64,000 nucleotides of DNA from Helicoverpa zea (taxonomy: Eukaryota > Arthropoda > Insecta > Lepidoptera > Noctuidae). Below the pieces are notes generated by a model that worked only from the letters and a program-made list of their open reading frames with translations, ran no database searches and was not told the DNA's origin. Positions 54,851 through 64,000 of the stretch are shown here, piece after piece; within the stretch, counting starts at the first letter, position 1; each line of letters begins with the position of its first letter. The stretch lies in assembly GCF_022581195.2 (NCBI RefSeq), contig NC_061470.1, forward strand, positions 6,820,001-6,884,000, given 5' to 3'. Made by a program: the position numbers and the translations under genes.

Positions 54851-55190
54851 TCAAGAGCCTTTATCCCAATTATGTTAGGGTCGACTTCCAGTCACGATGC
54901 AACTGAGTACCAGTGTTTTACAAGGAGCGACTGCCTATCTGACCTCCACAACCCGGTTACCCGCTCAACCCAACACCCCTTGGTAAAACTGGTCAGACTT
55001 ACTGGTCTGACTACCCATAACGACTGCCAAGAATGTTCAATGACAGCCGGAACCTACAGTTTAACATGCCTTCCAAATAACGGTCATTGGTATCCAAAAT
55101 ATACGTAGAAAGTACATACGAACTTAGAAAAGTTGCATTGGCAGGTACTTGCCAGACCTGGAATCAAAGCCGTTCTCTACCCTATAAACC
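54851..55190 (+). repeat. Retroelement 3' fragment (GTCGACTTCCAGTC family)
   Basis: Same family as 27318-27466, longer here: GGGTCGACTTCCAGTCACGA, GAGTACCAGTGTTTTACAAG, GCGACTGCCTATCTGACC, then GGTCAGACTTACTGGTCTGA and CTTGCCAGACCTGGAATC. Confidence 0.7.
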
Positions 55191-55489
55191 ACCACGACTT
55201 CCACTAAGTCACCACGACTTTGTTATCTATTTAATGTTTTTTACGTAATAATACGTGTAATATTTTTGCCACACACAACTTAAATGCGGACTAATTAGAA
55301 TCACTACTTTTATCCCTATGGTCGCGTCTATTGCGGTTCAGTTCTCAGCGTTTTGTTTAGTCTGCTGTGCTTTTGCCGTTGAAGTACAAAAATAAAATTT
55401 ATGTAACGTTTCTAATGCGTATTCCGTTGTTTTCAAGTCAACGGGCTCTTAAAATTCAATATCAGACGATTAAGATCTTTGATTTTGCT

Positions 55490-55550
55490 GACCCCGTAGT
55501 CGCTGGCATAAGGGACAGGATCCGCGTACGAAGTCGCGGGCAGAAGCTAG
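55490..55550 (+). mobile_element. Helitron-like 3' terminus
   Basis: Hairpin CGCGTACGAAGTCGCG (arms CGCG/CGCG) then GGCAGAAGCTAG followed by T. The 5' boundary is not clear. Confidence 0.6.
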
Positions 55551-55559
55551 TTATATAAT

Positions 55560-58500
55560 AAAATAGGCACATTTCTTCACGTCAAGTGAAAATACTTATT
55601 ACTTATTGACAGATATTGAAGACCTATAAGCTCTGTGTTCTTATTCAAAGAAAATATTCTGCTTCCTCAACATATTTTTTGTCGGAGCTACGTCAAAATA
55701 AAATAAAGATAAAAACTGGTGCAAAAATAATTTAATCTCGCTGCAGGTCGTATTTCAAAGCAGAAAACCTCGCGAAGTGGTTTCTTGGTCCAAGTAATTT
55801 TAAGCTAGTAAATTACGTTGCTGACTTATGTACATCTAAAGTATAGTATAGTGTAGATGAGATGTCATGACGGAAAGTCTTCTAAAAAAGTAGAGAGCCA
55901 AAATGTGGGTGTGCGGGGGCGAGGATATGTTACTGTATTCTATGACTTATATGCCTTTTTGGGACCGGCCAATTTTTTATAACACCAGAAACCATTGACA
56001 GATGTCTCAAAGACCCAGAACTTTAATACTCGGTTAATTCACTCGTAACTGATCGTTTCGGCCATGCCCATCGCACATATTTGACCTAGATGAAGGCTTG
56101 GCCTACCTGCATTATTGGCATCTCCACCAAGTTTTCCTTACTCCGTGAGTGTATAGTATATTTGTTCGTAAGTCTTTCGAGTGACATTGTTCCGCAGTGT
56201 TTCCGTGACAAAGCAATTAAGGGGTTTACCAAGCAATCGGATGGAACTAGCAATGTGAAAGAAATAAAGCTGCCTTTCAGGAAATTAGTTCGTTGCAGAT
56301 GCTTGTTTATTTGTTGTTTGCGCCTTTTTGTTTGTAAAATTGTTTTTTGCCGGCTCTTCTCCATGAGACCAACTTTTTGGAACCGTGCAAATAGTGTGAC
56401 GTTTCATAGGAGCCTGCAAAGGCCTATTTGAAGTAAAACATTTTGATTATGTTATGAAAAGTAAAAAAAAAAACTCAACATTTCTGTAACAAAGTCAGTG
56501 CAGATCTTATTTTAGAGCTTTTAGTTTAGTATTTTCTGTATGAAAATTTTTCGAAATATTACTATTTTGTTGCTGTATTTTGCTCTTCTCTATTTAATGC
56601 TGCAATGCACTTAGCGCACCTGGTTAATGTCTAACTACGAAAGGTCACATTCTCTGAAAATAGCATGAATTTTTCATCATTTCTAAATGAAACAAACAAT
56701 CTTATAATTTGAGGCAGAAAATATATGATGTGGGCTTCTGGGACCTCATTTTAAGTAGTAGGTACTTTAGTCTAGTCACGTTTTTAATACATTTATGAAC
56801 TTATATTAAACGTGTGTATTACATTTATCCATTATAAATAAAAGATCTTTTTGCGAAATGAAACGATTTATTTTGTAACTGGGGAATATAAATCACTTTA
56901 GCACGCCAATATTTTTGTTTTGGATAGCTTGAAAGGCTGCTAATGTTGGCACGTTTTAGAGATTGTAACATACTAGGAGTTTGACGCGATACCGCTCATC
57001 GTATAAATAAAATACTTGATGCGATGAATCCAAGCATGCCAAATATTTTCATCTGATGGGCACATTCAGACACACGTATGTATATACTTATTTCCTTTCA
57101 CATTTTAGTTTTTAGTGAGACACCTACATAAAATTAAAGTTGTTGCTTGCTTAGGTATATAAAATGGGTAACCAAGGACTAATTTTCATTTCGTTTTGCA
57201 TTTTAAGTCCGAGTGTACTCCACAGCTAGGTAAAAGTAGAATTTGAGCGGGGGACGAATTCGTTTTCATATGAAAATGAAGCTTTTTAATTAAACATTCA
57301 ATGGAAGTGGAAATTCATGAAGTACTCGTGTTTTGATGATTATTTTGTTTTATTCGAATAGGTCTGTGTATGTTAATTTTGAATAGATTGAATATTTCTC
57401 TTTAATTATTTATGAGGTTTAAATTACTTATAAATACATAATAGACACATTTAAATGGTAACTAAATTTTTCTGACGTTTCTTTAAAGGTAATTTCGTAT
57501 TATACTAATGAATGAGGCTCTGGAGATAATTCTGACCAATTGATGTAAAACATGTTTTGAAGTTTTCTGACGTACCTATATTATATGTCACGTACAAGAC
57601 ATAAATCTACCTTTTGGCAGTATTATTACGTCAGAAAATGAAATAGGTACTGCTTTTATACATTAGCGAGTATATTAGAGTAAGGTACCTACATAAATCA
57701 TCAACAAACGATATATTACACAAATGAAATTTCTTCGCGTTACGGAGATAACTAATGTTTTATGAGCTTACATTATGGTGATTAATATTAGACATGGAAA
57801 ATACATTTGTGGAGATTGTTGTCCTTATGACGGCATAATACTTACCAGGCAAATAGATGAAGATGTTATAGATCATTTAACATCTTAATTTTTGAAACGA
57901 GTCTTGTTTAATGGAAACTCCTTTGTTAAAATTGCTATTGGCCATAGATTTGAAGAGACCGAATAGAACCGCGTAAATAAACTCCTTCCAACGAATAAAA
58001 AAGTATAAAATCGCAGAACTTCCATCGACTACGTAGTTCAATTTTCTTTTTCCTCAAAAGAAAAAAGTAAGAACAGGATTAGTTTAGAAAAAATATATCG
58101 AACCATTTTCCTTCAGCGTTATTTATTCGGTAGGTACAGTGCGGCTTCAAAAGGCCGGCTCCGGTTTTGTGGATCGCTTCTAAAGCCGGTCCGGTCCGGA
58201 CGGTCCGGTAATGCGAAACTTCGATTTTAACTTACGTTAACACTGTTCGATATTTACCATACATTTATACGTTTATTCTGGCTTGTGGTGGCTTTTGATG
58301 TTCTGTAAGTGACGTGGGGTCAGTTATCGAGTAAATTGGGTAAAAGAGCTTATTATGTGAAGGCTACTTAGATTGTTTACGAGTATAATCCATATCAAAT
58401 TCTCGTTGAAATGTTACTACACATAGGAATCCGATAGTGTATAAAGTTATTTCAAAGTTTCGAAAACGAATTGTTCTAGAAAAATAAATATAAGAGCTTG

Positions 58501-61500
58501 GGTTTAAATCAATAAGAACGTTCTTGTATAAACAGCATTTTGCAAAAGCTTTGACCGAGCCGTGACGCCTCGGGCTCTCAATTCGAACGCTTAAACAAAC
58601 AGGGCGGCCTATCTCAGAATGCTTTTAGAACCTTTTTAAAACTCAAGATAACTTTAGCCCGAATATTTTATATACAATGTCGCAGAAAATAATATTGCAG
58701 ACGAGGACGAAATATATTTTCGTAACATAATTTTGGAGGGACATCCATCCATTACTTTTTGTAATATGTTGATGTATGCTTAGGACGTTTGCAGTTTAAT
58801 ATGAATTTCATAGATTTATAGTATTTCTGAGCTGTGTATAAATATTTGAGATACTTTTTCTACCTATAGATTTATAAAATAATACGATTTTTAGATCCAA
58901 CTTTATTTCAAAAACTTGGATTATTTTTGTGATACATTACGTAGGTACCTATTTGAATGATACAAACAGGAACCCAATAAGAAGTAAGTAAAACTTGACT
59001 TACATTATTCAATTAATTTATTTTAAAAGTTAATTATTCTTTTAAAAGTGAGTGATTAATGTTACCTTAATATTCCAAGGCAGCACTGTAGAACTTAGGC
59101 ATCTGGTGTGGTATTTATCGATTAAACTGTTATGTAAAACTGAGAACATTGCCTAAAGCCGCTATGTTGGATTACTAATATTAATATTCAAATTGTGTAT
59201 ATTTGTTCGATACGCGTAGTTATCCAAAGTTCGATAAGCATGTTTGTACTATCTCCAGCATGACGTAGGTTAAACAAATGTTTCGAAATACCTACTCCAA
59301 ATCGATTTAGGTCTGTATCGAATACACCCGCTTTCATTGTGATTGTACCACTACACAGCACTTTTTTTTGTGACCATTCGTTTACCAAAGGTTCCTTTCA
59401 GTCCGTTGATAAATTATTGGCAAAACTTTTTTGTAGGCCGTTTCTTCGCTTTATTGAGAATAACTATTAATTAAGCTATCTTTCCGAAGGCCGTTTATAT
59501 CCCAATGGCCAAGTTTTTATGGACTAAGCCTTTAGAGTGCTTCTTTCAAGTTCAAAATCTCTTAGGCTGTTTTGAGTCTTAAGTAAATAAAAGGTTTTGC
59601 ACTGATTTATTACATTTTGCGGGAGTTTAATTGAATATGTTTTGGAGAAAAAAGGAAATGAGGGAAACCTTTTTCTTTTGTGGTTGGCTTTCAGGCAGTA
59701 AAATTATGCATATTTTAGGTACAGAGAGAATAAATACATGATATCTTGATAGCGTTGGTGTTAATTAGTAGTTAATTTATTAAAATGTTTGTTCAAGTAA
59801 ATATAATGTAAATATGTAGTAACACATTGTTTCCTCTATCTGGGTAAGTCCCAAATTAAGTCTCAAAAATCCTAGATAGCTTTGCCAGGGAAGTTTAATC
59901 CTGCATATCTTATCCAAGAAATACGTAAAAGGATAGGATACTAACATAAATTCAGGGGGAAACTGACGGAGCGTAATAAGTATATTAAAAGATTAAATTA
60001 TCTGCGTCGAACGGCGCGAAAATTGCTATTGAACCTCGTACTAGTTTCCCAGTGTACTGTGATTTCATTTGAAGAGATGAGACCGGATTAATTACTTGAT
60101 ACGCGAATATTAATCGAGTATTTCGAGGTATTTTGACACGCTTCGTTTTATATCGTTTTCGAGAAGCTAATTTTCATATTCAATCTGTTTATGCTAAATT
60201 GTTTGTAAGCAGGATTTAAGAGGAAAATATAAGATATTTTAGTATAATTTTACGTTGGTTCTAACAACACAAGTCTGTCGTAATCCTTAAAAATATTTTA
60301 GCGATTTAGTCTGATTACACCAGATTTGTTATTATACTACAGCTGATATAAGAACATCAATAATACCTAATATTAAAAGCTCTCGTCTCATGAGTAGTGT
60401 GGTAACAAAAACACGGGTGGTTTTTCTTCAAATCTCTGCCATATTTTCTTGAATATAAGCGTGATACTAAGTCGGATAATAAATCAAATTGTATGTTACA
60501 AGTGGCATGAGTGGTAGTTAGCATTCTCTTAGTACAGTTCGAGCTAAACGAGTTTGCATACATCTTAAAGATCTACATATTTACGAGACTGGAGGACATT
60601 TTCAATTTGTGATGCGATTGAATTATGTTTGCGTCGTGTGCAGATGTTAAGAACGGGAGCTAATCTTTGCGAATAGCAGTTACAAGATGAGTTTATAAAA
60701 ATAGATGCCTATCTTAAATCTATAAATACAATTTTAAATCAAAATACACCAAGAAAACCATTTTACTTATTAATCTCATCAAAGAACTTTAAAACTTAGA
60801 AGCGCCTTCAATATCCGAAGTTTCACCAAAGTTTATTAATCCGTCTGACCTTTCCGCAGACCAACAAGTATGTTGACTCTGTAATCCCACAAAGAGGGAT
60901 TCCTTGCTCCTGTCACGTGGCGATGTATTTCTAACGTTCACATCCAGACAAGTTCACTTTATCTCCAGGGATTTACCTGGCCACGCTAGCCTCTCATAAA
61001 GAGGATTTGCCTTTGTCGTATGTTATTCTGCCAAGGGACCACGATTGCAGTTTACAACTCACTACAACGTATTTTAAACCCTAAAGTAATTCTCCTAAGG
61101 CTTATTTCAAATCATACTCAGTCTAGAGGGTATGTGTAACATTTTTGTTCGAAACAAAGATAAATTTTCATAATATGTTTTATGAAGTTTAATGGTCAGT
61201 TGAAATGAGTTGGGTTGATGCTGATAAAAAAGGGTTCAGAACATATTTATGCCTGAGGGCGCTTTTTCCATTGTAATGTGTTTTAGTAAGCTCAGTAAAT
61301 ATTGGGATACATATTTTACTTTCGGCTTTCGGCTTGGGTTTTGTGGTTTTATAATAAATGCTTCTCCAAAAATATTACAATTCTGTACACCCAGTTTGGA
61401 ATTTTCTCTGAGAAAACGTGTTAGAAAAGTTCTTATTCTGAGTTGTCATTTTAAGTAATGTAGCACCTAGCGATTATTAGAAGTTTGACATTAATGAGTT

Positions 61501-63130
61501 AATTTAAAAATAAACCTAACGTAGCTTTTGATGGTTTTTTCTATTTAAAACATCCGAAATTATAACTTGAAAAAAACGGACACTAATTTAATATTCATCC
61601 TCCATGCATAATATAATTGGCAATCTACTTCAGAATTGGACACTGCATGCAGTTAATTAAGTCGTAGCTGTCACACCTAGCCGGGAAATAAATATTTATA
61701 TACCCAGTAACATGACAATAAATTTAATTTCAACAAGTGGCCCAGGACGTGCTTTGCTTCGTATAAAGAAAGAAACATTCGACCGATTTCCTGCAAACTT
61801 TACATAGGTAAAGCATCTATTAAATAGTCCGAACAAAGCCTTTGGTTTGGATAGGTGACCCCGTTCTTGAGTTATTAAATCATAACGAAAAGTGACATTA
61901 ATTTATATATTATACCCATGTAAATAAAAGTTAGATAGGAGGGAAAACAAAAGAATACATCGTGTTCTTCATTAAACTTTTTAATAGCATTGACATTTAT
62001 GCATTGGTACTTAATTTTACAGGCCTTTGTAACGAATCATTTGTAATGAATGGAGTGTTGACTCAAACAATTGAGTGGAATGGATACTTGGCGGAGGGTA
62101 CTTGAATTGGAGTGTTACGGTTTTGTAGTATTTTGGGCATTGATTTAAGTTATAGGTACGTAATATTATACTTTTTAAATTATTGTGAAGAGCTGTCATT
62201 CTTTTCTAAAGAATAAATTTGTTTTATTCAAGCTATGTAAGAAATGTTTTAAGTATAAGATATATAGCATAATTCCATCTTTAAAGTCATTATGGCACAA
62301 TCTCATTATCAACAAGTACCTACCTACGTACAACAAAATCTAAACAGCACCGTCACCAGATAAAAAACTTTCATCCTACTCCATTACGTGAGACAAGTTC
62401 ATACAATAGTCCATAGAGAGAACTTCCCCTCCTATTTCTCATTTGTCCGCCTTTTTACCAACTACAAAAGAACTGCCGACCGTAGAGGGGATTTGGTTGG
62501 TACTACAGAGTAAGGAAAGATGAGTGGAGATGCCATAACGCATGTAGGTCATTCCTAGGCTTGTAGATCAAATTCATACTGCGGGCTGACCAAAACGATC
62601 AATTTCAATTAACTAACATGTGAGGCATTCGGGTTCTTTGAGACACCTTCAACGATTTTTGGTATTACCAAAAATTATCAGGTCCAAAGGAGACGTATAA
62701 GGACGAAGACAGTAACGTTAATAGACACCCACATTTTGGCGCGCTACTTTCTTAGGAGATTTTGCGTTATGGCACCTCCGCTAGTCATTTTGTTCTCCAT
62801 GGTTGGTACTCATATTGTCACAAAGCGGTGAGCCCTCTAGAAAATGGCGTACCTACGATAAATTACACGGAATTCTGTTCTGATTCTTTGAAGGGCAAGG
62901 TCAATGGTAAGGGCTGATACTGAAGTTTTATTGATGTTTTATTATTTGTATGTTGCGATGGTTTTTCTTGATGGTGGAAGATAGACGTTTGTTTGATGAC
63001 TGATGATCAATATGGCTTAGGCAAACAAGGTATACTAGTGGACTAATAATGATTAAAATGGGTATAGGTGTATATTTTTAGTCACGGTTCAAATGTGAAA
63101 ATACTTATAACCATCAGTAGTAGTGCAGTC
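55560..63130 (+). other. Long intron-like stretch without recognised features
   Basis: About 7.6 kb of AT-rich DNA. An ORF pair at 56086-56431 (both strands) has no domain I recognise. A GC-rich microrepeat lies at 58153-58210. A GC-richer patch at about 60840-61030 has inverted bits (AGAGGGATT, AAGAGGATT) but no exon signature. SGSM exon 4 could not be located here. Confidence 0.45.
58153..58210. repeat. CCGGT/CCGGA microrepeat
   Basis: GGCCGGCTCCGGTTT and GCCGGTCCGGTCCGGACGGT form a cluster of overlapping CCGG palindromes in otherwise AT-rich DNA. Confidence 0.65.
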
Positions 63131-63139
63131 ATTGAAGCG

Positions 63140-63560
63140 AAAAATACGGTCTAACCTCCGAATTTTTTTACTGTGAACCGATTTGCATGAAATTTTGGTA
63201 TTAGGTTCATCTTACCCTTAACTTCAAAAGTGAATATGATTTGAACTCCGCCACCCCCCCTGGGGGCGGTTGACACCCCTTCTTTGGGGTGAATATTTTT
63301 TTTGCAAAATAATCTCGGATATCGATAGAAGACCTAATTTTAAGCTAAAGTTGTCTTTAAAGTTTTAAAAAAAATCCAATACTTTTCAAGTTATTGGCAA
63401 TTGAAAATTCCCAATTTTTCACGTTTTTCATCGGTTTTTTGCAAATATCTCCAAAAATATAGGTTTTATCGAAAATTTATAAAGAACAAAATTGTAGCAG
63501 GTAAAACAACGAACAATTTGTTTTTTTATAAAAGGTCCTAAGTGCAATATTGGAAGTACC
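63140..63560 (+). repeat. Probable fragment of a large interspersed repeat
   Basis: Pattern ACCGATTTGCATGAAATTTT, GGGGGCGGTTGACACCCCTT, ATCTCGGATATCGATAG, TTTTTCATCGGTTTTTTGCA. I associate such blocks with large insect transposons, but I cannot assign this one. Confidence 0.4.
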
Positions 63561-63699
63561 TCGTTCGCCGTTGAATCGAACAGACGTGTATTTAATCCTT
63601 GCGAAATTCAAAAAACTAGTGCTTCTCTATTAAAATACCTAAAGTGATACGTATAAGTAACAATTTGGTGTGAACTGTTCTTGTGATCTACGACTTTTA

Positions 63700-64000
63700 A
63701 TAAATTGTGTCGTAGCCTAGCGAATATTACTATCTCGCTCGCACAGTGACTCTGCGTTCAGCGAGGCGACGCGCTTCACCTCCGCGGGAAGAGAGCGGTG
63801 GCTATTTTAGTCTCGCTCGCACACTGACTCTGTGTTCGCTGTTATGATATCGGGCGAGAATTAGCGATTTTTCGGATCGAAATTGGTGCGTGCATTCGCC
63901 GTCCGTGTCGACTAGTGACTGGCGCCTGCGACCGAGCGAAAGCGGATTGCGCGCTGCAGACTGCGCGCGCGCGGGTGGCTCGTCCGTTTGGGTCAAAACA
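63700..64000. promoter_or_regulatory. CpG-rich block at right window edge
   Basis: GC jumps above the flanking intron from about 63740 on. An imperfect duplication (TCTCGCTCGCACAGTGACTC at about 63730 and TCTCGCTCGCACACTGACTC at about 63810) is followed by a CGCCGTCCGTGTCGACTAGT to GCGCGCGCGGGTGGCTCGTC stretch. The composition resembles the block before SGSM exon 1, so an alternative promoter or the 5' end of another gene is possible. A GC-rich repeat is the other explanation. Confidence 0.4.

Noticed and set aside
56086..56431. Overlapping 113-residue (plus) and 92-residue (minus) ORFs
   Set aside because: Neither has a recognisable domain, splice context or promoter, and open frames on both strands of the same segment are expected by chance at this length. 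Kept only as a note.

Overview
This is an intron-rich, AT-rich (GC raised only at promoters, exons and some repeats) eukaryotic window that looks like nuclear DNA of a moth or butterfly (Lepidoptera). Three things suggest this: the spliced animal genes, the very dense transposon load, and several short repeats that I know as ubiquitous in lepidopteran genomes (the GGCCAAGTGCGAGTCGG / GGGTTCCG repeat, Helitron-like elements ending in a CGCG hairpin plus CTAG, a tRNA-derived SINE, an R1-clade LINE). The species cannot be named from the sequence alone.

Host genes. (1) 1996-3079, minus strand: the first three coding exons of the Vps33A (carnation) ortholog, the Sec1/Munc18 subunit of the HOPS/CORVET tethering complexes; the rest of the gene lies left of the window. 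(2) 3238-3579, plus strand: a 113-residue unrecognised ORF, divergent from Vps33A across a 158-bp gap. (3) From about 4.25 kb rightwards, plus strand: the 5' part of a small G-protein signalling modulator (SGSM1/2-like, RUN + TBC RabGAP). Exons at 21983-22095 and 24430-24582 encode the start of the RUN domain. A tiny first coding exon at 4395-4413, behind a GC-rich promoter-like block, fits the reading frame. I could not find the next SGSM exon before the window ends, so most of 4.4-64 kb probably is SGSM intron.

Region by region. 0-1.6 kb: a TTA-tail repeat and a 122-bp tandem array. 2-4.4 kb: the gene-dense promoter cluster. 7.2-11.05 kb: a nested retroelement block (5'-truncated LINE plus two tandem TTA-tail repeats) bounded by an exact 73-bp duplication. 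11.3-12.2 kb: a 958-bp element with inverted termini, whose near-identical twin lies inverted at 51.4-52.3 kb. 15.9-20.8 kb: an R1 LINE 3' end, a decayed Transib element with CACAGTG ends, and a decayed Harbinger-like element. 21.7-24.6 kb: SGSM exons 2-3 among Helitron-like insertions. 24.6-41.3 kb: mostly unique intronic DNA with scattered repeats. 41.3-45.7 kb: an apparently intact two-ORF LINE on the minus strand, with an in-frame A_AAA_AAC slippery site at the ORF1/ORF2 overlap. 45.9-51.2 kb: a cluster of foldback elements, including a 177-bp arm pair with no mismatch that I found. 52.7-55.6 kb: tandem arrays and retroelement tails that mirror the left end of the window. 55.6-63.1 kb: featureless intron-like DNA. 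63.7-64 kb: a CpG-rich block that looks like a promoter or first exon.

Nothing here is a prokaryotic-style operon or defence system. The most interesting content is the biology of the mobile elements and the side-by-side placement of two endolysosomal trafficking genes.
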